Position numbers and translations under genes: made by a program
The notes under the pieces: generated by a model
What the model was told of the DNA's origin: nothing
Databases searched by the model: none
Seen by the model: the letters and a program-made list of their open reading frames with translations, nothing else
Assembly: GCF_001418335.1 (NCBI RefSeq)
Contig: NZ_LIPP01000037.1
Coordinates: 40,902-82,257, forward strand
Direction: 5' to 3'
Source of the DNA: Streptomyces aurantiacus
Lineage (GTDB): Bacteria; Actinomycetota; Actinomycetes; Streptomycetales; Streptomycetaceae
DNA length: 41,356 nucleotides
Part shown: piece after piece, positions 32,906-41,317 of the stretch
Layout of the letters: the number at the start of each line of letters is the position of its first letter
How positions within the stretch are numbered: the first letter of the stretch is position 1

Positions 32906-34261
32906 GTGGCCGCACCAGCCAGAGTCAGGCCGCGTGAATGGCATCCGCTCGCAGAGTCCGACCCGGTCCCCGGGGATGCCGAAGAGATTCGCGCTGAAGT
33001 GAAGCACATGAAGGGCGTCGCGGAGTCGCTCCGTGAACAGTCCCGATTGCTGCGCGGAATCAGCGACGACGACGAGCTCAAGGGAAAGTTCGCCGCAAAG
33101 CTGAAGGATGAGTCAGGCGCCCTGGAGAAGCATCTGCGCGAGGTGGCCGGCCGCTACGAACGCGTACACGGTCATTTGAGCAACTGGGCCAATGACCTGG
33201 AGCACTACCAAGGCGAAGCCGACGCCGTTCTGCGCAAAGCCCAGGAGAAGCAGGACGAGGTCGACGCGGAGAAAGCCAAAAAAGGATCTGCGGACGACAA
33301 GGCAGCCAAGCCGTCCGAAAGCGGAACCGAGCAAGATCCACTGCAAGGATTCCGCGACCAGCTCGACCGCATCACAGGCGATCGCGACGAACGTGCGCGT
33401 CACTACGCCAAGAAGATCCGCGATCAACTCGACGACGTCATCGAAGACAGCTGGTGGGACAACGTCAAGGGCTGGGTCCACGAGAACGCGGACTGGATCA
33501 AGGTCGTCATTGACGTCCTGGGGTGGATCGCAACCATCGTGGGCGTCATCGCCATGTTCGTTCCCGGCCTCAACATCGCAGTCTTCCTGGTGGTCGCGGG
33601 ACTTCTCGTCCTGGGTACCAGAGTTCTCCTCGTGGCCTCCGGCGACGCCAGCTGGATGGACGTCGCCATGGACTCCATCGGTCTGGTCACCATGGGTATG
33701 GGACGGCTCGGGGTGTCCCTGCTGAAGGGCGCCAACGCCTCCACCAAGGTGGCGGCCTCACTGTCCCGTGTGGGCAAGCTCAAGGACGGTATCCGAGCCA
33801 ACTCTCGCTTCATGGACGAACTCGGCCGGCTCGCCGCCACATCCTCGGACGACGCGACCAAGATCTTCGCCAAAGAGATGCGGCTCTTCGTCCGCAAGAA
33901 GATCCTCGACGACGCGGGCCGGGTGTCCATGGATTCCCCGCAGCTCAGCAAGCTCGCGAAAGCCGCTCACCTGGGCGATGACGAGGCCGCCGGCCTGTAC
34001 GCCAACATCGCGAAGAACGGGGAGGCATTCCCCGAGGCGGTCTCGGCCGTCGCACGTGTCGGCTCGAATGCGGGGTACGGCCTGTCCCTCGCCGGCGCGT
34101 ATGTCGGAACCGCCGCCGACGTCATCGACAAGAGCCTCGGGCAGAGTGACGCCATCGCCGCCGCGCACGACGCGTTGGGCACCGCGGACAAGCCGTTCAG
34201 CGAGACCTACAACGACTGGAAGGCGAACACGTGGCTACCACCCGTCGACACGCACTGGTAG
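32906..34261 (+). CDS. Putative T7SS-secreted protein (head domain, hydrophobic hairpin)
   Basis: 451 aa, GTG start with GGGGGAG 8 bases upstream. Head PREWHPLAESDPVPGDAEEI and a long helical bundle with HLSNWANDLEHYQGEADAVL, closely parallel to the Rhs heads. Then VDVLGWIATIVGVIAMFVPG, a second hydrophobic span and GDASWMDVAMDSIGL. The C-terminal ~200 residues are helical (FAKEMRLFVRKKILDDAG; AVARVGSNAGYGLSLAGAYV) with no known toxin motif. Likely exported or membrane-inserted via T7SS; an undescribed effector is possible. A 4-helix membrane protein follows 34 bases later. Confidence 0.8.
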   Translation: MAAPARVRPREWHPLAESDPVPGDAEEIRAEVKHMKGVAESLREQSRLLRGISDDDELKGKFAAKLKDESGALEKHLREVAGRYERVHGHLSNWANDLEHYQGEADAVLRKAQEKQDEVDAEKAKKGSADDKAAKPSESGTEQDPLQGFRDQLDRITGDRDERARHYAKKIRDQLDDVIEDSWWDNVKGWVHENADWIKVVIDVLGWIATIVGVIAMFVPGLNIAVFLVVAGLLVLGTRVLLVASGDASWMDVAMDSIGLVTMGMGRLGVSLLKGANASTKVAASLSRVGKLKDGIRANSRFMDELGRLAATSSDDATKIFAKEMRLFVRKKILDDAGRVSMDSPQLSKLAKAAHLGDDEAAGLYANIAKNGEAFPEAVSAVARVGSNAGYGLSLAGAYVGTAADVIDKSLGQSDAIAAAHDALGTADKPFSETYNDWKANTWLPPVDTHW

Positions 34262-34295
34262 GCCGTCAGGACGCCCGAGCAAAGGTCGAGAACTG

Positions 34296-34688
34296 ATGCC
34301 CCCCAACCAATCACCGCCCACCTCGTCAGTGGTGACCCGCCTCGGCGGCGGTGTCGTGGCAGCGGCGCGGCTGTGCGTCATCGTTCCTGCCGTCTTCATT
34401 CTCGTGTACTTCCTGCTGGCCGTCGTGAGCCCACAGTCATTCGTGCACGTCTGGGTCTGGACGGAGCGAGCGGTGGTGTCCGCAGGCATCCTCGGAGTCT
34501 TCTGGATCTTCATTCGGCATCCCTGGCACAGTCGGCGACCGGAAGGCCTCACCCACGCCCTCCTCGTCTCCGTCGCTCTCCTGCTGCCGGCGTTGGTGAC
34601 AGGGTTCTGGCCGGCCGTCATCGGTGCGTTCGTCACTCCGGTACTGGTGGCCGGCTCTGTCCTGGTGGAGAGGTTCCGGCATGCCTGA
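34296..34688 (+). CDS. Small polytopic membrane protein after the T7SS effector-like gene
   Basis: 130 aa from ATG at 34296 (AAAGG upstream). Four hydrophobic segments (RLCVIVPAVFILVYFLLAVV; AVVSAGILGVFWIFI; ALLVSVALLLPALVTGF; AVIGAFVTPVLVAGSVLV) and basic ends. Its stop lies 8 bases inside the next gene. The position right after an effector-like gene and the membrane topology would suit an immunity protein against a membrane-acting effector, but this is only inference; it could equally be a T7SS accessory. Confidence 0.68.
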   Translation: MPPNQSPPTSSVVTRLGGGVVAAARLCVIVPAVFILVYFLLAVVSPQSFVHVWVWTERAVVSAGILGVFWIFIRHPWHSRRPEGLTHALLVSVALLLPALVTGFWPAVIGAFVTPVLVAGSVLVERFRHA

Positions 34689-35319
34689 GGTCTCCGACGA
34701 CGTACGTACGTCCACGATGCCAATCGGCTACCGGCTGGTCCCACCGCCGGGCTGGGACATGATCCCGCTGCGCGACGGCGCGGCCGAAGCCGTCAAGCGC
34801 ATCGTCGACCGGGGCGTGAGCCAGCTGTCCGAGGAAATCCCCAAGGACGACGTCATCAAGGCGCGTCTGGAACTGATGAAGCGACTCAACAAAGCGGTGC
34901 AGCAGGCACGCAAGGCAGACGGGCTCACGCTCTACCTGCCGGTGGAGCGAATTCACGGCACTCTCATCGCCGCCTCGATCGTCGTCTCGGAAGCGCTCAC
35001 CGGCCCAGGAACAGGAACCGGAAGCGGGCAGGTCGTTGCTCACCTGCTTGCGGACGGAGCGGGTAGCGAGCCGGTCTCCGTCGACGGAGCCGACGGAGTC
35101 CGCGTGGACAAGACCGTGGCCGCCGACCCGGATCGGGAAGTGGAGCACTCCTCCCGCCGCATCGACTATGTGCTTCCGGTCCCGGAATCCAGCGTCGCCC
35201 AGTGGGTGACAGTCTGCTTCAGCACCATCGCCGACGGGAACCCCCACAGCGAGTTCGCCGAAGTCCTCGTCGAACTCTTCGATGCCGTGATGACCACGTT
35301 CCGCTGGAGCTATTCGTGA
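34681..35319 (+). CDS. P-x-x-W family protein (LpqN/DcrB-like fold)
   Basis: 212 aa, soluble. GYRLVPPPGWDMIPLRDGAA, helices (AVKRIVDRGVSQLSEEIPKD; LELMKRLNKAVQQARKADG), strands GTLIAASIVVSE, DYVLPVPESS and WVTVCFSTIAD, and the terminal helix AEVLVELFDAVMTTFRWSYS, which closely resembles the end of the protein at 24215-24862. The next gene starts on its stop (GTGA) and encodes another family member. ATG 34681 may be replaced by ATG 34717. Confidence 0.76.
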   Translation: MPEVSDDVRTSTMPIGYRLVPPPGWDMIPLRDGAAEAVKRIVDRGVSQLSEEIPKDDVIKARLELMKRLNKAVQQARKADGLTLYLPVERIHGTLIAASIVVSEALTGPGTGTGSGQVVAHLLADGAGSEPVSVDGADGVRVDKTVAADPDREVEHSSRRIDYVLPVPESSVAQWVTVCFSTIADGNPHSEFAEVLVELFDAVMTTFRWSYS

Positions 35320-35915
35320 TCTTTCTTGAAACCGATTCGGATCCCACGGAATGGCTGCTCATGCCACTGAAGTGGGACAGCTCCGACGAACGTCAGGACT
35401 GGGCACAGAAGAACGCGGACATGCTCTGGCGGCTGCGCGAGAAACGGCCCAAACGGCGTGAGATCCGCGCGCTGGCAAAGCGGCTGGACATGCTGGCGGA
35501 AGGAATTCCCGGACGGGTTCCCGCGCACCAGGTCTTCCTCTACGCACCGGACCCGCGTCGCGTCCCGCTGGCCTTTTTCGCCGTCACAGTTCCCGCCGAG
35601 GGCGACCGTCTGGCGCAACTCCGCGAGGCGGTGCAGGCGGATCGGGACAGCCCGGTGCGCCCGACCGAGGTGGACTCATTCACCACCGAGCGGCTGGGCG
35701 AAGGGCTCCGCTCCCTCCGGTACTGGGGCTCCCGCGAGGGTGCGCTGATGATGTCACTCAACTTCGCATGGCGTTCCGAGCAGTTCGGCATCGACCTGTC
35801 GGTACGTACAGTGGCCGACGATCCCGGTTGGCTGGCGGCCCACCTCGACGAGGTGGACGTCTTTGCGCGGAGCTTGTGGCTGACATCCGCCGCTGAGGAC
35901 ACGCCACCCGCCTGA
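35316..35915 (+). CDS. P-x-x-W family protein, divergent member
   Basis: 199 aa, GTG start overlapping the previous stop. TEWLLMPLKWDSSDERQDWA, then helices (KNADMLWRLREKRPKRREIR; ALAKRLDMLAEGIPG), strands LAFFAVTVPA, ALMMSLNFAWRS and GIDLSVRTVAD, and the final helix LDEVDVFARSLWLTS. Same element order as the preceding protein, so a tandem duplication or heterodimer partner is likely. Ends the cassette; a strong hairpin follows. Confidence 0.74.
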   Translation: MIFLETDSDPTEWLLMPLKWDSSDERQDWAQKNADMLWRLREKRPKRREIRALAKRLDMLAEGIPGRVPAHQVFLYAPDPRRVPLAFFAVTVPAEGDRLAQLREAVQADRDSPVRPTEVDSFTTERLGEGLRSLRYWGSREGALMMSLNFAWRSEQFGIDLSVRTVADDPGWLAAHLDEVDVFARSLWLTSAAEDTPPA

Positions 35916-35918
35916 CCG

Positions 35919-35958
35919 AGCGGTACGGCGAGGGCCACAAGTCCCTCGCCGTACCGCT
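35919..35958. terminator. 16-bp perfect hairpin, bidirectional terminator
   Basis: AGCGGTACGGCGAGGG (35919-35934), loop of 8, CCCTCGCCGTACCGCT (35943-35958), perfectly matched, between the convergent stops at 35915 and 36009. Flanking CCG/CGG bases could extend it. Confidence 0.88.
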
Positions 35959-36008
35959 GCTCGGCAGCCCAAGTCACCAGAGGCAGTCGAAGTCACCCGG
36001 AGGCAACC

Positions 36009-36308
36009 TCAGCCCTTGACACCCTTGGCCAGCTCGTCGTCCAGGTCCTGGTACGCCTTCGCGGCGCTCGTGAGGAACTTGGACATGCCCGTCAGGCCCT
36101 CGATCGTGTCCTTCGCGCCCTTCTTGAACTCCGTGAAGGCGTCCTCGAAGGCCTGCGAGCCCTTGCGGGTGGTGTAGCCGTCCTTGACGAGGCCCTGGAT
36201 GTAGCGCTCAAGGGCGTCGAGCTTCTCGTCGATCTTGTCCTTCGCATCGGTCAGCTTGGTAGCTGCCTTGTTCATCTCGTCATATGTGATATCTGCGTCT
36301 TTGGCCAT
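36009..36308 (-). CDS. WXG100-family T7SS target protein (Esx)
   Basis: 99 aa, two-helix ESAT-6-like protein of a common Streptomyces type: TYDEMNKAATKLTDAKDKID, a turn around VKDGYTTRKGSQAFEDAF in place of the strict W-x-G, then KKGAKDTIEGLTGMSKFLTS. The C-terminal AYQDLDDELAKG contains YxxxD, the T7SS export signal. GGAGG site upstream of ATG. Divergent from eccC across 364 bases, so it is very likely a core substrate of the system. Confidence 0.9.
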   Translation of the reverse strand: MAKDADITYDEMNKAATKLTDAKDKIDEKLDALERYIQGLVKDGYTTRKGSQAFEDAFTEFKKGAKDTIEGLTGMSKFLTSAAKAYQDLDDELAKGVKG

Positions 36309-36672
36309 GTGGCGTCCTCCGTAACAACTCGACTTGCCGCAGGGCCAACCCCCGTGGCTCCCGTTGCGGATGATGCGATCGTCCGCTCAGCCTGCAGCTT
36401 ACGCAGGACGCTTGCAGCCGCACACCCCGGATCCTGCAAGAGACTTCGGGGAATCAGCACCTACGCCGTTGCCTGTGGGAAGGGTGGAGCGGATATCGTC
36501 ACTGGGCAGTATTCGGCAGCATGAGGCGCTCGACAGGCAGCCGACCGGCGGTCGGCCGACGGTCGACCAGCGACCGGCATGCGGCCGACATGCAGCCCGC
36601 AAGCAGTTCAGTGGTCACTGTGGTGCGCGGTCCGTCGGGGACCGCGGCCCAGGGGTTTCGGGGAGGACGATC
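36309..36672. promoter_or_regulatory. Divergent esx/eccC promoter region with GCCGACCG palindrome
   Basis: 364 bases without a gene. At 36540-36556 lies the perfect palindrome GCCGACCG-G-CGGTCGGC, and related GGCCGAC/CGACCGG words recur to about 36590. The same words occur upstream of the WXG-like gene at 5993. A long in-frame extension of eccC through this region exists but has poor composition and no ribosome site. Confidence 0.55.
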
Positions 36673-39600
36673 GTGCGCCTGACTCTGACCGTCGTCGATC
36701 CGCTCGGCGGCGCCAGCGCCGACGTGGTGCTCGACGCGGATCCTGAGTCCTCCATGGGGGACATAGCGAAGGAGCTGGCCGCACACGTCGGCTACAGCGG
36801 CGGGGCGCAGATCATCCCCATCGGGCAACACGGGCAGCACGGACAACATGGGCAGTATGGGCCGCAGCCCGGCGGCGGTGCGCCTGTCGCGTACGTCGAC
36901 GGCCATCCCGTCGACCCGAGTGCCACCGTCGGGACCTCGGCGTTGCGCGAGGGCGCCGTCGTCAGCCTGCACGACCCCGCCGGGTGCCTGCCCGGCGAGC
37001 CGACCGGGCTCGTCGAACTGCGCGTGGCGGGCGGGCCCGCCGCCGGCTCCGTGCACCGGCTCGGCATCGGGCGCTACGACATCGGCAGCGGCCCCGCCTC
37101 CTCCGTCCGCGTCGACGACCCCGAGCTCGCCGCGCGAGCGCTCACGTTGTCAGTTGCAACGGACGGAACATGCCAGGTCGCCCTGCACGGGGACGACAAG
37201 GACAAGGAAGGCGTCACACTCGACGGTGAGCCGGTCAAGGGGACGGACTGGCCGCTCGGGGCCCAGATCGCCGTCGGCAACACCCTCTTCGAACTCGACC
37301 GGTACACCCCGCCGAACGCCGCGCTGAAGTGGTCCGAGGACGGGACCGGCCTCGACTACAACCGGCCGCCCCGGCTCCAGCCCCCGGAACGCCAGACCCG
37401 GTTCAAGCTGCCCGCCCCGCCGCATGACTTCGAGGCCCGGCCGCTGCCCTGGCTGATGGCACTGACCCCGCTCGTCGGCGCCGTCGTGGCCGTGATGATC
37501 TTCGGGCGCTGGTACTACCTGATCATGGCGTTGCTGAGCCCGCTCATCCTCTTCGGCAACTACTTCATGGACAAGAAGCACGGGCGCAAGTCCCATGCCA
37601 AGCAGGTCAAGGAGTACAAGGAGCACAAGGAGCGGATCGAGAAGGACGCGCAGGACGCCCTCATCGACGAGCGCCTCGACCGGCGGCAGGCCGTACCCGA
37701 CCCGGCCGCCGTGCTGTCGATGAGTACCGGCCCCCGTACACGCCTGTGGGAGCGCCGCCGCACCGACGCCGACCATCTGGTCATCAGGGTCGGCACGGGG
37801 CAACTGTCCTCCGAGGTCGTGCTCGACGACCCCGAGCAGGACGACCACAAGCGCGAGGTCACCTGGAAGATCGAGGACGCCCCCGTCGCCGTACCGCTGC
37901 GCGAGCGCGGGGTCGTCGGGATCGCGGGGCCCGGCGACTCGGCGCAGGCCATCGGGCGGTGGATCGTGGCGCAGAGCGCCGTGCTGCACAGCCCGCTGGA
38001 CGTACAGTTCTACGTCCTCACCGAGACCAGCGCCCAGAGCACGTGGGACTGGGTCCGGTGGCTGCCGCACTCCCGGCCCTCCGGCGCCCAGGACACCAAC
38101 ATCCTGATCGGTACGGACGCCGAGACCGTCGGCGCCCGTATCGGCGAACTGACCCAGCTCCTGGACGCCCGCCAGAAGGCGGCCAAGGAGAACGGCCGCC
38201 AGTCCCACTTCACCGACCCGGACATCGTGGTCGTCTGGGACGGCTCGCGGCGCCTGCGGTCCATGCCCGGCGTCGTACGACTGCTGCGGGAGGGCCCTGC
38301 CGTCAGCATGTACGCGATCTGCCTCGACGCGGAGGAGCGGTTCCTGCCCGGCGAGTGCCAGGCCATCGTCATCGCCGAGCCCAAGCCACAAGAACACCAG
38401 GGACACCAGGGACACCAGGGACAGGGGCATCTGGAACGCGGAACCGCCGCGTCGGCCGGCCGCGGCTATCAGGCCGGCCCCGGCGGCTTCCCCTCCTTCC
38501 AGGCCTGGCACACCGCCGAGGCCGACGACCAGCAGGAGGGCGACCAGAAGCCGCTCGAACTGCGGCTGCGCGTCGAGCAGACGGGCACGGCCCGGGTCAG
38601 GAACGTACGGCCGGACTTCGTGTCCTCCGCCTGGTGCGCCCGCCTCTCCCGCGCCCTGTCCCCCCTCCGCGACATCAGCGGCGAGACGGAGGACTCGGCG
38701 CTGCCGGGCTCCAGCCGGCTGCTCGACGTGCTCCAGCTGGAGCCGCCGACGAGTGACGCGATCTCCGCCCGTTGGCGCATGGGTGGGCAGTCGACGATGG
38801 CCGTCGTCGGTGAGTCGTACGACGGGGCCTTCGGCATCGACATCCGGCGGGACGGACCGCACGGCCTGATCGCCGGAACGACCGGTTCCGGCAAGTCGGA
38901 GCTGCTGCAGACCATCGTGGCGGCGCTGGCCGTGGCCAACACGCCGGAGAACATGACGTTCGTGCTGGTCGACTACAAGGGTGGCGCCGCCTTCAAGGAC
39001 TGCGTCAACCTGCCGCACACCGTCGGCATGGTGACCGACCTCGACGCCCACCTCGTCGAGCGGGCCCTGGAGTCCCTCGGCGCCGAACTGCACCGGCGCG
39101 AGCACATCCTGGCCGCCGCCGACGCGAAGGACATCGAGGACTACCAGGACCTCGTACGCCGCGAGCCCTCGAACCGGCCGCTGCCCCGACTCCTCATCGT
39201 CATCGACGAGTTCGCCTCGATGGTGCGCGACCTGCCCGACTTCGTGACGGGACTCGTGAACATCGCCCAGCGGGGCCGTTCGCTCGGTATCCACCTGCTG
39301 CTCGCCACCCAGCGCCCGAGTGGTGTCGTGTCGCCCGAGATCCGGGCCAACACCAACCTCCGTATCGCACTGCGGGTGACGGACGGCGGCGAGTCGAGCG
39401 ACGTCATCGACTCGCCCGAGGCCGGGCACATCTCCAAGAACACACCCGGCCGCGCGTACGTCCGGCTCGGACACGCCTCGCTCGTACCCTTCCAGTCCGG
39501 CCGCGTGGGCGGCCGGCGGCCCGGAGCCGCCGACCCGCAACTGCTCGCGCCCTGGGCGGGACCGCTCAGCTGGGCGGACCTGGGACGGTCCGCACTGGTC

Positions 39601-41310
39601 AAGCCCAAGGTCGAGGCGCGCCAGGAAGAGGAGATCACCGACCTCAAGGTGCTCGTCGACGCCGTTCGCGACGCCAACACCTCACTCGGCATCCCCTCGC
39701 AGCACAGCCCGTGGCTGCCCGCGCTCTCCGAGACACTGCTGCTCGACGAGGTCGAGGTACCGGCCGTCGCCGCCCTGGCGCCGGGCAAGCTGCCCCCGGC
39801 CCCGTTCGGCGTCGAGGACATCCCCGCCGACCAGGCACGCCGTCCGGTGCTCGTCGACTTCTCCTCCTTCGGGCACCTCATCGTGGGCGGTGCGCCCCGC
39901 AGTGGCCGTTCGCAGATCCTGCGGACCCTCGCCGGCTCCCTCGCCCGCACCAACTCCTCGGCGGACGTGCACCTCTACGGCATCGACTGCGGCAACGGCG
40001 CGCTCAACGCCCTGACGCGGCTGCCGCACTGCGGGGCCGTCGTCGCGCGCAACCAGACGGAGCGGGCCGTACGGCTGGTCACCCGCCTCAAGGGCGAGTT
40101 GACCCGACGCCAGGACCTGTTGTCCGACAAGGGGTTCGCCGACATCGGCGAGCAGCGGGCGTCCGTCACCGAGGAGGAGCGCCTGCCGCACATCGTCGTG
40201 CTGCTCGACCGGTGGGAGGGCTGGCTGCCGACGCTCGGCGAGTACAACCACGGAGAGCTGACGGACGAGTTGCAGACGATGATGCGCGAGGGCGCGAGCG
40301 TCGGGATCCACCTCGTGGTCACCGGTGACCGGCAGGTGCTGCTCGGCCGGATGGCCTCGCTCACCGAGGAGAAGTACGGTCTGCGGCTCGCCGACCGTTC
40401 CGACTTCACGATGCTCGGCATCAACGCGCGCAAGGTACCGGAGGAGATCCCGCCCGGACGCGGCTTCAAGAACGAGTCGGCGATCGAGACACAGTTCGCA
40501 CTGCTCTCCGACGACGTGACCGGGCAGGGCCAGGCCGCCGCGCTCGCCGTGATCGGCGAGGCCGCCGCGGCTCGTGACGCCGAAGTCCCGCGTGCGCGGG
40601 GGCCGTTCAGGGTGGACTCGCTGCCCTCCCGGATCGGCTTCACCGAGGCCTGGGAGATGCGGGACCCGGCGGTCGCGCAGTCCCGCATGTGGGGCCTGGC
40701 GGGCATCGGCGGCGACGACGTCATGGCCTTCGGCCCGGACCTCTCGCAAGGGGTGCCGACGTTCGTGGTCGCGGGTCCGGCGAAGTCCGGCCGCAGCACG
40801 GCACTGCTGAACCTCGCCCGCTCGTACCTCCTCCAGGGCGTACGCCTCGTCATCGCGGCCCCGCGCCCGTCGCCGCTGCGCGAACTCGACGGCCAGGACG
40901 GCGTGTTGAAGGTCTTCACCGACGACGACATCGAGAGCGACGACTTCAACGAGGCGATCGAGTCGGCGAGCCCGGAGGAACCCGTCGTGGTCATCGTCGA
41001 CGACGGTGAGGTCCTGGAGGACGCGGACTGCGAGCGCGAGTTGAAGCGCCTCGTCCAGCGCGGCGCCGACCGCGGTCTCGCCCTGGTCATCGGCGGTGAC
41101 GAGGAGGAGGTGTGCAGCGGCTTCTCCGGCTGGCAGGTCGAGGCCAAGAAGGGCCGCCGCGGTCTCCTGCTCTCCCCGCAGGACTCCGGCGCCGGCGAAC
41201 TGATCGGCATCCGTACGACCCGCAGCATGGTCGGCGGACCGGTCACCCCCGGCAAGGGCATGCTGCACCTGGGGAACGGCGAGACGGTCACGGTCACCGT
41301 GCCGCTGTAG
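36673..41310 (+). CDS. eccC: EccC-type FtsK/SpoIIIE ATPase of T7SS
   Basis: 1545 aa, GTG start with GGAGG 6 bases upstream. N-terminal ubiquitin-like strand region, an FHA-like domain (VELRVAGGPAAGSVHRLGIG ...), two transmembrane helices near 257-300, then three P-loop ATPase domains. Domain 1: Walker A GTTGSGKS (735-742) and LLIVIDEF (Asp845-Glu846). Domain 2: GGAPRSGRS (1072-1080) with Arg for the Walker Lys. Domain 3: GPAKSGRS (1368-1375), again Arg. EccC selects and drives export of WXG100 substrates at the membrane; degenerate domains 2-3 fit the family, in which domain 1 does most hydrolysis and the later domains bind signals. Both Ca and Cb parts are fused, as in Streptomyces. Low-complexity G-Q-H inserts occur at about 51-62 and 575-585. 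Confidence 0.96.
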   Translation: MRLTLTVVDPLGGASADVVLDADPESSMGDIAKELAAHVGYSGGAQIIPIGQHGQHGQHGQYGPQPGGGAPVAYVDGHPVDPSATVGTSALREGAVVSLHDPAGCLPGEPTGLVELRVAGGPAAGSVHRLGIGRYDIGSGPASSVRVDDPELAARALTLSVATDGTCQVALHGDDKDKEGVTLDGEPVKGTDWPLGAQIAVGNTLFELDRYTPPNAALKWSEDGTGLDYNRPPRLQPPERQTRFKLPAPPHDFEARPLPWLMALTPLVGAVVAVMIFGRWYYLIMALLSPLILFGNYFMDKKHGRKSHAKQVKEYKEHKERIEKDAQDALIDERLDRRQAVPDPAAVLSMSTGPRTRLWERRRTDADHLVIRVGTGQLSSEVVLDDPEQDDHKREVTWKIEDAPVAVPLRERGVVGIAGPGDSAQAIGRWIVAQSAVLHSPLDVQFYVLTETSAQSTWDWVRWLPHSRPSGAQDTNILIGTDAETVGARIGELTQLLDARQKAAKENGRQSHFTDPDIVVVWDGSRRLRSMPGVVRLLREGPAVSMYAICLDAEERFLPGECQAIVIAEPKPQEHQGHQGHQGQGHLERGTAASAGRGYQAGPGGFPSFQAWHTAEADDQQEGDQKPLELRLRVEQTGTARVRNVRPDFVSSAWCARLSRALSPLRDISGETEDSALPGSSRLLDVLQLEPPTSDAISARWRMGGQSTMAVVGESYDGAFGIDIRRDGPHGLIAGTTGSGKSELLQTIVAALAVANTPENMTFVLVDYKGGAAFKDCVNLPHTVGMVTDLDAHLVERALESLGAELHRREHILAAADAKDIEDYQDLVRREPSNRPLPRLLIVIDEFASMVRDLPDFVTGLVNIAQRGRSLGIHLLLATQRPSGVVSPEIRANTNLRIALRVTDGGESSDVIDSPEAGHISKNTPGRAYVRLGHASLVPFQSGRVGGRRPGAADPQLLAPWAGPLSWADLGRSALVKPKVEARQEEEITDLKVLVDAVRDANTSLGIPSQHSPWLPALSETLLLDEVEVPAVAALAPGKLPPAPFGVEDIPADQARRPVLVDFSSFGHLIVGGAPRSGRSQILRTLAGSLARTNSSADVHLYGIDCGNGALNALTRLPHCGAVVARNQTERAVRLVTRLKGELTRRQDLLSDKGFADIGEQRASVTEEERLPHIVVLLDRWEGWLPTLGEYNHGELTDELQTMMREGASVGIHLVVTGDRQVLLGRMASLTEEKYGLRLADRSDFTMLGINARKVPEEIPPGRGFKNESAIETQFALLSDDVTGQGQAAALAVIGEAAAARDAEVPRARGPFRVDSLPSRIGFTEAWEMRDPAVAQSRMWGLAGIGGDDVMAFGPDLSQGVPTFVVAGPAKSGRSTALLNLARSYLLQGVRLVIAAPRPSPLRELDGQDGVLKVFTDDDIESDDFNEAIESASPEEPVVVIVDDGEVLEDADCERELKRLVQRGADRGLALVIGGDEEEVCSGFSGWQVEAKKGRRGLLLSPQDSGAGELIGIRTTRSMVGGPVTPGKGMLHLGNGETVTVTVPL
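36823..36858 (+). repeat. 9-base repeat encoding G-Q-H in eccC N-terminus
   Basis: Four GGG/GGA-CA(A/G)-CA(C/T)-type units (last ends in TAT) encode GQHGQHGQHGQY in the N-terminal domain. Confidence 0.8.
38395..38421 (+). repeat. 9-base repeat encoding H-Q-G in eccC domain before ATPase 1
   Basis: CACCAGGGA repeated three times exactly (HQGHQGHQG), followed by CAGGGGCAT. Lies in a Gly/Gln-rich linker between the membrane part and ATPase domain 1. Confidence 0.85.
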
Positions 41311-41317
41311 GAGTCCC

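Noticed and set aside
37150..39540. Long minus-strand open frame opposite eccC
   Set aside because: Composition is Gly/Val/Arg/His-rich as expected from reading a high-GC gene backwards; no start signal.
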